NCBI RefSeq assembly: GCF_001429025.1
Contig: NZ_LMHT01000012.1
Span: forward strand, 98,950 to 135,362
Direction: 5' to 3'
Source: Phenylobacterium sp. Root700
GTDB taxonomy: Bacteria > Pseudomonadota > Alphaproteobacteria > Caulobacterales > Caulobacteraceae
Length of the DNA: 36,413 nucleotides
The notes under the pieces were generated by a model. The model was given only the letters and a program-made list of their open reading frames with translations, was not told the DNA's origin and searched no databases. Of the stretch, positions 26,547-33,808 are shown piece by piece (within the stretch, counting starts at the first letter, position 1; each line of letters opens with the position of its first letter). The translations under genes and the position numbers were made by a program.

Positions 26547-27025
26547 CGGCCAAGCCCGCCTTGGACGACTACGGCGCCCAGATAGAAGCCCAGGCCCATC
26601 ACCGTATGGGCGACAAGGGTGCTGGCCCTGACCTTGTGGCGCACCGGAAGCTTGGCGGCCGCCAAGCCATGACCAAGCGCGGGCATGATGATGAACCAAG
26701 CCAAAAGGGTCGTAAGGACGCCGGCGGCCACGGCCGGAAGCACGGTCGGCTGTGCGCTCCAGGCAGGCCCCATGGCCGAGACCAGCGCCAAGCCGAACGC
26801 CCCACCGGTCGCATAGTGGACGACGGCCCCCAGATAGCGCTGGGCCGGGGAAAATACGGTCGCCGGGGTTATGGGGGTGCGATCGCCGGTGAAGGGCGCG
26901 AGCAGCCACTTGCCCAGGATGGCCCAGTTCGGCGCGCGGATCGCAAAGGCCCTCTGCGCCAGGATGTTCCAAAGGTCGAAGACCAGCACGCCGAAGAGGC
27001 CCACAATGACGCCGCGCACGATCAT
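26543..27025 (-). CDS. DUF2938-like integral membrane protein
   Basis: A 160-residue hydrophobic protein with about four membrane spans (near 2-20, 63-82, 92-112, 135-155). The pattern of APNWAILGKW, a central VVHYATGGAFG and VAHTVMGLGFYLGAVVV recalls the DUF2938 family, from memory. ATGA overlaps join it to the LysR gene before it and to the dioxygenase gene after it. The function of the family is unknown; the setting suggests a transport or membrane-association role in this pathway. Confidence 0.78.
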   Translation of the reverse strand: MIVRGVIVGLFGVLVFDLWNILAQRAFAIRAPNWAILGKWLLAPFTGDRTPITPATVFSPAQRYLGAVVHYATGGAFGLALVSAMGPAWSAQPTVLPAVAAGVLTTLLAWFIIMPALGHGLAAAKLPVRHKVRASTLVAHTVMGLGFYLGAVVVQGGLGR

Positions 27026-27987
27026 GAGCGTTCCCCCAGCAACTTGACTGACGTGTTCACCGAGAGCGCCGGCATGGCCTGCTCGATCAGGGCGGCGTTG
27101 CGCTTCACCCCCTCGGTCAGGACGGCCAGGAAGCTCACCGCCGCCGGCGACAACTCTCGCGACTCCGGCGTGATCACCGAGAACGGCATGCGGGCCACAG
27201 GCGCCACGAGGGGCCGGGCCTGCACGCTGAACGCCTCAAGCAGCCCCACCGCCCAAGACGGCCAGACGGCCACGCCAAGGCCGGCCGAAACCATGCCAAG
27301 CACGGTCAGCATCTGGCGCACCTCCAGGATCGGCAGTTGCGGGACGCCGGCTAGGCGGAGCTGGGTGTCGAGCTCGCGGCGGATGTCGGCCGGGGCGCGG
27401 ATCGCGACGACCGAATGTCCACGCAGCTCCGACCACTTGACGCTCGCGCCGCTCATCAAGGGATGATCGGCCGAGCCGATCAGGACGAGCTTTTCCTCGA
27501 TCAGCGGCTGAATCTGGACGCCGAGCGGATCGCGGCCGAAGACCCCCAGGCCGCAATCGATCTGCCCGGCGGCCACGCCCGGCACGATGTCGCTGGGCGG
27601 AACGTCCTCCACGACGATGGAGATATTGGGGTACTTGCTGTGGAACTCTGCGACGATGGGCGGCAACAGCACGGCGGCGATGATCGGCGGCGCGGCGACC
27701 ACGACCCGGCCCCGTTTGCGGGCGACCAGCTCCTTGGTGCTCAGCTCGGCATGCTCCACCTCGGCCAGCACTCGGCGGGCGTGAATCAGGTATTCTTGCC
27801 CCGCTTCCGTGAGCGCGGTTTTCCGTGTCGTCCGATCGATCAGGCGTAGGCCGACGGCCTGTTCCAGCTCTCGGATCAGGACCGAGAGCGACGACTGGGT
27901 CGAGTTCACGACCACCGCCGCCGCGGTGAAGCTGGCGCTGTCGGCGATGGCGACAAAAGCCCGGATCTGCTTCAGCGTAACGTTCAT
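27022..27987 (-). CDS. LysR-type regulator of the second catabolic cluster
   Basis: A 321-residue LysR protein. The helix-turn-helix is near residues 1-60 (LKQIRAFVAIADSASFTAAA; QSSLSVLIRELEQAVGLRL). The substrate-binding domain runs from about 90 to 300 (GRVVVAAPPIIAAVLLPPIV...). It sits inside the operon, with ATGA overlaps to the amidohydrolase before it and the membrane protein after it, an unusual position that would make it autoregulated. Its binding site could be the T-N11-A dyad at 30016-30028 upstream of the operon. It belongs to a different LysR branch from the one at 21671. Confidence 0.92.
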   Translation of the reverse strand: MNVTLKQIRAFVAIADSASFTAAAVVVNSTQSSLSVLIRELEQAVGLRLIDRTTRKTALTEAGQEYLIHARRVLAEVEHAELSTKELVARKRGRVVVAAPPIIAAVLLPPIVAEFHSKYPNISIVVEDVPPSDIVPGVAAGQIDCGLGVFGRDPLGVQIQPLIEEKLVLIGSADHPLMSGASVKWSELRGHSVVAIRAPADIRRELDTQLRLAGVPQLPILEVRQMLTVLGMVSAGLGVAVWPSWAVGLLEAFSVQARPLVAPVARMPFSVITPESRELSPAAVSFLAVLTEGVKRNAALIEQAMPALSVNTSVKLLGERS

Positions 27988-29369
27988 GAGAGCGCCCCTG
28001 CCGGAACCGGCCGATAGCCGGACTCCTCGATGATGCGGGTGACAGACGTGCGCAAAGCCTCGCGCCGCTGTGTCAGGGTGTTGTCGTCGTAGAGCAGCTT
28101 GCCGCCGCGCTTACGCACCACCCCGTCGACCAGGACCGTGTCGACGTTCGAGAAATTGGCCTGCTGGACGGTGGTGTGAACCGGGTCGTGGACCGGGAAC
28201 ATGTTCAGGGCCAGGCCGTCGATCAGGATGATGTCGGCCTTCTTCCCGGGGGTCAGGCTGCCGATCTGGTCCTCCATGCAGAGGGCGCGGGCCCCGCCGA
28301 TGGTGGCCCACTCCAGAACGTCCCGCGACGGCACCGGCAGGACCGTCAGCGGCCCGCAGCCGGCATTGTGGTTGACGCGGTGCTCGATGCTGCGCTGGTA
28401 GAGCATCGCCAGCCGCATCTCGTTGAACAGGTCGCTGTTCGCCGCGGGGATGCTGTCGACGCCCAGCGAGGGCATCGCCCCCAGGGCGCGCAAGCGGCCG
28501 GTGACGGGATCGGCGGGATGGACGTGCAGCTCGATGTTCGCCGTGACGGTGACCGAGGCGCCGCAGTCGACGATCAGCTTCAGTTCCTCGTCGCTGAGAT
28601 AGTTCCCGTGGACGACATTGTGCTTGGCGTTGAGCAGGCCCAGCCGCGCGGGAATGAAGAAGCCCTCGGGCGAGACCCGATCGGCGGGGCGCCGCGCCGC
28701 GTGCGAACTCGACAGCAGGTCGAGATCCTTGACCATGCGGAAATCATGCTCAACCACCTCGGGGGTCGAGAACTGCGGCCCCAGGATGGCCGCCGCCAGG
28801 GTCACCAGCCGGTCGTCGGACGCGAACCGCCCCTTGCGCAGGGCCTCGAGCCGCGCGCGCGGATGCGGTTTGTGGGTGAAGGGCACGTCGCCCTCGCCCG
28901 CCAACGGCTTGGCCGAGCCATGACCGAAGACCGCGCGGATCCCGGCTTCTTCCAAGGCGTCGACCGAGCGGTGCGCGTAGTCGATATCGGTGATGTCGTG
29001 GCACCAGTCGAACAGGGTCGTGACCCCGCCGTTCAGTTGCTCCAGCGCGCCCAGCAGGGTGCCGATATAGTTGTCGTCGGGAAGGAACCGCGTCCCGAGA
29101 TTGCCGTGCATGATCTTGTGGTAATCGGGGCCGGTCCAGCCGCCGCCAATGGAGCGAAGGCCGGTCTGCCAGGTGTGAAGGTGGGCGTTGATCAGCCCCG
29201 GCATCACGATCATGTTCCGGGCGTCGATGGCCTCGTCCGCCGCCGCCTCGATATGCGGCGCGATCTCGGCGATCCGGTCGCCGACGACCAACAGGTCTCC
29301 GACGGGGAAGTCGCCGACCGCGGCGTCGACGGAGACGATGTAGCCGCCCCGGATCAGGGTCCTCTTCAT
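27984..29369 (-). CDS. TRZ/ATZ-type amidohydrolase (deaminase or amide/chloro hydrolase)
   Basis: A 461-residue amidohydrolase of the TRZ/ATZ, guanine and methylthioadenosine deaminase group, without a signal peptide. The small N- and C-terminal beta-sandwich flanks a barrel with metal pair H63/H65 in GLINAHLHTW; NVVHGNYLSDEEL carries a later histidine, NIELHVHP follows, and the distal aspartate is in SLGVDSIPAANSDLF. The GKKADIILID C-terminal signature is present. The stop overlaps the LysR start; it starts 11 bases after the SnoaL-like gene. The family hydrolyses amino, chloro or amide groups on (hetero)aromatic or purine rings. As second gene of the cluster it is a plausible entry enzyme that turns a nitrogenous substrate into a hydroxylated ring for the dioxygenase, which is inference only. 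Confidence 0.88.
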   Translation of the reverse strand: MKRTLIRGGYIVSVDAAVGDFPVGDLLVVGDRIAEIAPHIEAAADEAIDARNMIVMPGLINAHLHTWQTGLRSIGGGWTGPDYHKIMHGNLGTRFLPDDNYIGTLLGALEQLNGGVTTLFDWCHDITDIDYAHRSVDALEEAGIRAVFGHGSAKPLAGEGDVPFTHKPHPRARLEALRKGRFASDDRLVTLAAAILGPQFSTPEVVEHDFRMVKDLDLLSSSHAARRPADRVSPEGFFIPARLGLLNAKHNVVHGNYLSDEELKLIVDCGASVTVTANIELHVHPADPVTGRLRALGAMPSLGVDSIPAANSDLFNEMRLAMLYQRSIEHRVNHNAGCGPLTVLPVPSRDVLEWATIGGARALCMEDQIGSLTPGKKADIILIDGLALNMFPVHDPVHTTVQQANFSNVDTVLVDGVVRKRGGKLLYDDNTLTQRREALRTSVTRIIEESGYRPVPAGALS

Positions 29370-29380
29370 CGATCCGCCCC

Positions 29381-29908
29381 TTAGCCGGCGAGATGTGCGT
29401 AGGAGGGATCGCCCCGGCCGACGTCGGCGGCGTGGACGTACTGCGTGGTCTGGGCCAGCTCCGCCGCGCTGATGATCTTCACCGTCCGCAGGTCGCGCAG
29501 GGTCAGGCGGCTCGCCAAGGACCAGCGCCCCTCGTCGCAGCGCCAGGAATCCAGATAGCGGGAATGAACGGTCCGCTCCTCGACGTCGCCTTCAGGGCGC
29601 GAGACGAGCAGATGGGCGGTGGCGGTGGTTTCGCTGACGGCGCGCAGCCCGTTCACCTCGATCAGCACGTTGCCGATGGTGTGGCGGTTGTAGAGCATGG
29701 TGGAATGCGCGCCCATCAGCCAGTCGACGAACTGGGCCCAGCTGCCATTGAACATTCCAGTGAACTCAACGGTCGCCTCAGAGTGCCCGATCGTCAGCAG
29801 CAGCGTCCTGTCGAGCCGGTCCAGCCCCCGCGGATAGAGGTGGATCAGCCGCATGATCTCGGACTTGGCCACCAAGTCGTTGAGGCTATTTTCCTGCATC
29901 CCGTCCAT
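29381..29908 (-). CDS. SnoaL/NTF2-like protein
   Basis: A 175-residue protein with the NTF2-like alpha+beta cone pattern: an N-terminal helix (LVAKSEIMRLIHLYPRGLDRLD), then VEFTGMFNGSWAQFVDWLMG and a series of strands (TIGNVLIEV, ATAHLLVSR, HSRYLDSWRCDEGRWSLASR). This is the type annotated as nuclear transport factor 2 family or as small subunits of ring-hydroxylating dioxygenases; no large subunit is present, so a ring-hydroxylation role is unlikely here. The ATG at 29908 has GAGGG about 5 bases upstream; an ATG 48 bases further out is weaker. It is the first gene of the long minus-strand operon. Members act as isomerases, cyclases or dehydratases; the activity is unknown. Confidence 0.82.
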   Translation of the reverse strand: MDGMQENSLNDLVAKSEIMRLIHLYPRGLDRLDRTLLLTIGHSEATVEFTGMFNGSWAQFVDWLMGAHSTMLYNRHTIGNVLIEVNGLRAVSETTATAHLLVSRPEGDVEERTVHSRYLDSWRCDEGRWSLASRLTLRDLRTVKIISAAELAQTTQYVHAADVGRGDPSYAHLAG

Positions 29909-30015
29909 CTCCACCCTCGCGGCCAAGCTCGCCTGAAACGGCGGTCTGGCTGACATCTTGGCGAACGGTAGTGCCGCGCAATCGATAGGACTAACGAATT
30001 AATGGCGCCGCATAA

Positions 30016-30028
30016 TCGTATTATACGA
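30016..30028. promoter_or_regulatory. T-N11-A dyad in the divergent promoter region
   Basis: TCGTA-TTA-TACGA is a perfect 5-3-5 inverted repeat with the T-N11-A pattern of LysR boxes. It lies between the SnoaL-led operon (start 29908, minus) and the RidA gene (proposed start 30106, plus), in an AT-rich stretch that probably contains both promoters. The LysR encoded at 27022 is the natural candidate to bind it. Confidence 0.5.
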
Positions 30029-30092
30029 TGAGTGGAGGTTCCCTGTTGCCGCCCGTGGGAACGACGCCTAACCCTGGGTCAACAGTCACAGT

Positions 30093-30099
30093 GGGGGGA
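30093..30099 (+). promoter_or_regulatory. Ribosome-binding site that sets the RidA start at GTG 30106
   Basis: GGGGGGA ends 6 bases before the GTG at 30106. The in-frame ATG at 30028 has no purine-rich site in front and lies within the dyad operator, so the GTG is the better start. Confidence 0.55.
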
Positions 30100-30105
30100 T
30101 TTGGC

Positions 30106-30507
30106 GTGCATAAGATCGTGATGCCCGAAGGCGTCTTCGAACCGGTCAAAGGCCTCTACTCCCAGGTCATCGAGACCCGGTCGCCCGTGCGCTACGAGAT
30201 CGCCGGAAGCCTGGCCTACGACGCCGACGGCCAGTTGCCCGAAGGCATGGCGGCCCAGTGCCAAGCGGTGATGCGCAACATCGACCTGTCCCTGCAGGCG
30301 GTGGGCATGACGCCGGCCAATGTCGTGCGCATGCGGATCTACACCCTGGATATGGATCTGTTCCTCAAGGAAGGCATCGGCGCCGTCTTCGGCCACTTCG
30401 GCGAGACCCGGCCGACCTCGACCCTGGTGCAGATCGTCCGCCTGGCCAATCCGAAGATGCTGGTCGAGATCGACGCCACGGCCGCGCCGTTCGGCGATCC
30501 CGCCTAA
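30106..30507 (+). CDS. RidA/YjgF-like protein, possible imine deaminase
   Basis: A 133-residue RidA-family protein with GTG start at 30106; an upstream ATG at 30028 would add 26 residues. The core includes YEIAGSLAYDADGQLPEG, QCQAVMRNIDLSLQAVGMTPANVVRMRIYTLDMD and TSTLVQIVRLANPKMLVEIDATA, the last being the usual C-terminal RidA signature region. It is not of the aminomuconate deaminase branch (the [14 protein letters not shown] and [15 protein letters not shown] elements are missing). The exported ACMSD-like gene follows 26 bases later and the SnoaL-led operon is divergent. It may hydrolyse an enamine/imine from the cluster's amine substrate or protect against reactive imines. Confidence 0.85.
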   Translation: MHKIVMPEGVFEPVKGLYSQVIETRSPVRYEIAGSLAYDADGQLPEGMAAQCQAVMRNIDLSLQAVGMTPANVVRMRIYTLDMDLFLKEGIGAVFGHFGETRPTSTLVQIVRLANPKMLVEIDATAAPFGDPA

Positions 30508-30533
30508 CCAATTCCGCTCCACGGGAGATCAGG

Positions 30534-31631
30534 ATGCACGACAATTGCGACTGCTGCGGCGAAGGCCGCCGCAAGGTCCTGCGCGCCATGCTCGGCATGG
30601 CCAGCGCCCCGCTCGTGGCGGCTGCGGCCTCCAGCCCCGCCACGGCGGCCACGCCTGCCCGGATGGCGCGCGCATCTGGCGCCGGACGCATCGACACCCA
30701 TGCTCACCTATGGCCGGTCGAGTACCTCGACTTCGTGGAAAAGGCCGGCGACCACATCACCCAGGTCGCGCGCAACATACGCGCCACGGCCAGTCCCGAG
30801 GACCTGAAGGCCCGCTTCGCCATGATGGACAAGGCCGGGGTCGCCAAGCAGGTGCTGTCAGCCACGCCGCAATTGGTGCAGAGCGCGGACGCCAAGACCT
30901 GCCTGACCGGCGCGCGCATGATCAACGATGTCTATGCCGGCCTGGTGAAGACCTACCCCGACCGCTTCATGGCCTATGGCGCGGTTCCCCTGCCCCACGT
31001 CGACGAAGCTGTGGTCGAAGCGCGCCGCTGCATGACCGAGCTGGGTTTCCGCGGCATCGCGCTCAACACCCTGACCGCCAACAAGACCATCGCCACCGAC
31101 GACTACAGCCCGTTCTACGCCGAGCTCGATCGCCTCGGGGCGGTGCTCTACATCCACCCGACCGGCTGCGGCGCGCAAAGCCCGATGATCAACGATTTCC
31201 GGCTGGAATGGGTGGTCGGCGCACCGTTCGAGGACAGCCTGGCGGTGCTACAGCTGCTCAAGGCCGACATCCCGCACAAGTACCCCAACATCAAGTTCCA
31301 CGTGGCGCACCTAGGCGGGGCCCTGGGCTTCCTGATGCAGCGGATCGAGGACAACTACGCCCACTGGAAGGCCTTCCCGCGCAGCCCGACGGCGGAGCTG
31401 AAGAAGATGTGGTTCGACACCGCCAACTTCCACGCCCCGGCGCTGCGCTGCATGATTGAGACCTTCGGCTCGGAGCGGCTGATCCTCGGCAGCGACTTCC
31501 CGTACTTCCAGGACGAGCTCTACACGCGGATCGTCACCTACGTCGAAGGCGCGGGCCTGCCCGCTCCCGTCAGCAAGGCGATCCTGGAAGACAATGCCCA
31601 CCGGCTCTACGGATCCGTCGCCCCGGCCTGA
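30534..31631 (+). CDS. ACMSD-like amidohydrolase with a Tat-like export signal
   Basis: A 365-residue amidohydrolase-2 (ACMSD) family protein. The N-terminus has RRKVLRAMLG (about 12-21) followed by a hydrophobic, alanine-rich stretch to about 43, which looks like a twin-arginine signal though it lacks a perfect SRRxFLK. The barrel carries H56/H58 in IDTHAHLWP, a histidine in LYIHPTGCG, H in VAHLGGALGFLMQRIEDN and D in LILGSDFPYF. These are the same metal positions as in the ACMSD at 12947, but the substrate arginine of the DREFR motif is not obvious. The ATG at 30534 follows GGGAG. Reactions in this family include decarboxylation and hydrolysis. It is probably periplasmic and therefore not the cytoplasmic ACMSD of the nba-like operon. 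Confidence 0.87.
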   Translation: MHDNCDCCGEGRRKVLRAMLGMASAPLVAAAASSPATAATPARMARASGAGRIDTHAHLWPVEYLDFVEKAGDHITQVARNIRATASPEDLKARFAMMDKAGVAKQVLSATPQLVQSADAKTCLTGARMINDVYAGLVKTYPDRFMAYGAVPLPHVDEAVVEARRCMTELGFRGIALNTLTANKTIATDDYSPFYAELDRLGAVLYIHPTGCGAQSPMINDFRLEWVVGAPFEDSLAVLQLLKADIPHKYPNIKFHVAHLGGALGFLMQRIEDNYAHWKAFPRSPTAELKKMWFDTANFHAPALRCMIETFGSERLILGSDFPYFQDELYTRIVTYVEGAGLPAPVSKAILEDNAHRLYGSVAPA

Positions 31632-31632
31632 A

Positions 31633-31653
31633 CGCCCTTCTCCGGGAAGGGCG
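31633..31653. terminator. Convergent terminator hairpin
   Basis: CGCCCTTC / GAAGGGCG forms a perfect 8-bp stem with a 5-base loop TCCGG between the stop codons of the convergent ACMSD-like and acyl-CoA dehydrogenase genes, only 22 bases apart. It can act in both directions. It has no T-run of note. Confidence 0.65.
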
Positions 31654-32877
31654 CTACAGCCCCAGCACCATCTTGGCCATGATGTTGTGCTGGATCTCGT
31701 TGGAGCCGGCGTAGATCGAGGTCTTGCGATAGTTGAAGTAGGTCGGCGCCAGGGTCGCAGCGTAGTCGGGACCCGCGCGCGGTTCGTTGCGCTCGCCGCG
31801 GATCTCGGCCCAGGTGTCGCGGACGAACGGCTGGCCATAAATGCCCGCCGCTTCCAGGGCCAGTTCGGTCACCGCCTGCTGGGCTTGCGAGCCTTCGAGC
31901 TTCAGCATGGAGGACGAGGCCCCCATGGCTTCGCCCGCCGTCCGCGCCGAGAACATGCGCAACTCGGTCGCGTTCAGCACGTCGACCTTGATCTGCAGTT
32001 CCGACAGCTTGCGCCGGAAGTCCGGGTCGTCGATCAGCCGCGTTCCGCCGTCGGAGGCCTCGACGGCGGCGATCTTCTTCACCTTGGCCAGCTGGTTGGT
32101 CAGGCCCGCCGCGTACGGATTGCCGCGTTCGAACTGCAGCAGGTACTTGGCGTAGGTCCAGCCCTGGCCTTCCTCGCCGATCCGGTTGGAGACCGGCACC
32201 CGGACGTTGTCGAAGAAGACCTGGTTGATCTCCTGATCGCCCTCGGGCGGCCCGTCCAGGGTCGGCAGCGGCACGATGGTGATGCCGGGCGTGTTCATGT
32301 CCAGCAGCAGGAAGCTGATGCCCTTCTGACGGATCTCCTCGTTGGAGGTCCGCACCAGGCAGAACATCCAGTCAGCCCACTGCGCGTAAGTTGTCCATAT
32401 TTTTGAACCACTTAGCACGTAATGATCACCGTCCCGCTCAGCCTTCATGGAGAGCGAGGCCAGGTCGGAGCCCGAGCCCGGCTCGGAATAGCCCTGGCAC
32501 CACCAGGCGTCGGTCGCGAGGATCTTGGGGAGATGCTGCGCCTTTTGCTCCGGGGTGCCGAAGGCCATCACCACCGGGGCGCACATCTTCAGGCCCATGT
32601 TCGAGGTGGAGGGGGCGCCGGCCAGCGCCATCTCCATGTCGTAGACGTACTTCTGGGCGTGGCTCCACCCCGTGCCGCCATATTCGGTCGGCCAGTCGGG
32701 CGCGATCCAGCCCTTTTCGTTCAGGCGTTTCAGCCAACGGACCTGGCCGTCCTTGTCGATATGGCCGTTCTTCGATTGGGCCATGTGCGCACGCATGTCG
32801 TCATCGAAGGCTTCGGCGATGAAGGCGCGAACCTCGTCGCGGAAAGCCAGATCGTCTTTGGAGAATTCCAGGTCCAT
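31654..32877 (-). CDS. Acyl-CoA dehydrogenase
   Basis: A 407-residue FAD-dependent acyl-CoA dehydrogenase with the full three-domain fold: helical N-terminus (1-120), the FAD-binding beta domain (about 120-235, with GYSEPGSGSDLASL and LSGSKIWTTYAQWADW) and the helical C-terminus. The C-terminal segment reads IYAGSNEIQHNIMAKMVLG. Alanine stands where the medium- and short-chain enzymes have the catalytic glutamate in YEGTNEIQ, so the base must lie elsewhere; the glutamate in QFERGN of the earlier helix is a candidate, as in isovaleryl-CoA-type enzymes. It is in an operon with a small monooxygenase-like protein, 5 bases after it. The substrate is unknown, perhaps a branched or cyclic acyl-CoA. 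Confidence 0.9.
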   Translation of the reverse strand: MDLEFSKDDLAFRDEVRAFIAEAFDDDMRAHMAQSKNGHIDKDGQVRWLKRLNEKGWIAPDWPTEYGGTGWSHAQKYVYDMEMALAGAPSTSNMGLKMCAPVVMAFGTPEQKAQHLPKILATDAWWCQGYSEPGSGSDLASLSMKAERDGDHYVLSGSKIWTTYAQWADWMFCLVRTSNEEIRQKGISFLLLDMNTPGITIVPLPTLDGPPEGDQEINQVFFDNVRVPVSNRIGEEGQGWTYAKYLLQFERGNPYAAGLTNQLAKVKKIAAVEASDGGTRLIDDPDFRRKLSELQIKVDVLNATELRMFSARTAGEAMGASSSMLKLEGSQAQQAVTELALEAAGIYGQPFVRDTWAEIRGERNEPRAGPDYAATLAPTYFNYRKTSIYAGSNEIQHNIMAKMVLGL

Positions 32878-32882
32878 GGCGC

Positions 32883-33173
32883 TTACCCCACCGCGTCGAG
32901 ATATTCGATTTCAGGACGGCCGCCCATGCAGGGCGCCATCTTGGCTCCGGCGGCCTTGAAGTAGTCGGTCTGGCCGTGCGCCTTCAGGGCGTCTTCGTCC
33001 TTGTAGAGTTCCAGCACCTTGTAGACCGTCGGGTCGGTGCGGCTCTTGGTCAGCTGATAGACGATATTGCCCGGCTCATTGGCCCGGACCTGCTTGCTGA
33101 GCTCGGTGAACACCGCCTCGAATTCCGAACCCTTGCCGTCTTGGACCTTCAAGGTCGCGACCACGCCGATCAT
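32883..33173 (-). CDS. Antibiotic biosynthesis monooxygenase (ABM) domain protein
   Basis: A 96-residue single ABM domain of the YgiN/LsrG dimeric alpha+beta barrel type: an initial strand (MIGVVATLKVQDGKGSEFEAVF), then ANEPGNIVYQLTKSRTDPTVYKVLELYKDEDALKAHGQTDYF, the usual family core. Members are quinol monooxygenases or cofactor-free oxygenases of small aromatics. GGGAG stands about 8 bases before ATG 33173; the acyl-CoA dehydrogenase gene begins 5 bases after its stop. Its job with that gene is not known. Confidence 0.88.
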   Translation of the reverse strand: MIGVVATLKVQDGKGSEFEAVFTELSKQVRANEPGNIVYQLTKSRTDPTVYKVLELYKDEDALKAHGQTDYFKAAGAKMAPCMGGRPEIEYLDAVG

Positions 33174-33254
33174 GCCGTTCTCCCAACATTTGTTTGAATG
33201 GGAGCCTAGAGGCGGGCCGATGGGCAGGCAAGGCGAAGTTGGGCTAAATCCAGC

Positions 33255-33385
33255 GTCATCCCGGAAAGCCCGCAGGGCTTGTCCGGGACCCATTCGCGGA
33301 GCTGTCGGAAGACGGCGAGGCCCCGCCGCGTCTTGCAGGATCAGGTGTTCATAGGTCCCGGCCTTGCTGCGCAAACCGGGATGAC
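33255..33385. repeat. Intergenic inverted-repeat element (MITE-like)
   Basis: The ends are a perfect 10-bp inverted repeat, GTCATCCCGG at 33255-33264 and CCGGGATGAC at 33376-33385. Inside there is a nested hairpin CCGGA-AGCCC / GGGCTT-TCCGG at 33261-33286 and a second pair GGGACC (33285-33290) and GGTCCC (33354-33359). No reading frame is evident. The GTCATCCCGG...GGGACCCAT wording is of a type I associate with intergenic repeats scattered through Caulobacter-group genomes. It fills most of the 231-bp gap upstream of the ABM gene. Confidence 0.6.
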
Positions 33386-33404
33386 AGTGGAAGACGCAGG
33401 CGCC

Positions 33405-33707
33405 CTAACGCCCCTGGCGTTCGTTCCAGCCGTAGGCGACCCAGTGATGACCGCCGAGGTTGCGGGCTTCGATCACGCCGTCACCCACGCCATCGTCGCG
33501 GCGGGCCCGGGCGCGCTTGGCGCGCAGGGCCAGTCCGGCGAGCGCGAGCAGCACCGAGGCCATCACGGCGATCACCACGACGGTGGCGGCGAAGAACACC
33601 GCCAACACCGCGCCGATGGCCACCGCCGCTGCGGTGGCGAGCGCGCCGCCCACGGCAGACAGGCTGCGAAGGGCTGAACCGTGCTTCCGTGCGAATTCGC
33701 GAACCAT
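33405..33707 (-). CDS. Small membrane protein, hypothetical
   Basis: A 100-residue protein with one or two membrane segments (about 22-60, rich in alanine and valine), a basic stretch KRARARRDD and a C-terminus GGHHWVAYGWNERQGR. The GHxWVAYGW ending recalls small hypothetical proteins of Caulobacter relatives. GAGGAA stands 5 bases before the ATG. The function is unknown. Confidence 0.75.
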   Translation of the reverse strand: MVREFARKHGSALRSLSAVGGALATAAAVAIGAVLAVFFAATVVVIAVMASVLLALAGLALRAKRARARRDDGVGDGVIEARNLGGHHWVAYGWNERQGR

Positions 33708-33808
33708 GGCTTCCTCAAGGGCGCCGCATGTAACGGCTAAACGGATATTTCCGCCGGGCGATCCCGGTCGTCAACAATCTCAGGTAAAATCACACGAAAG
33801 TGGCGTCA

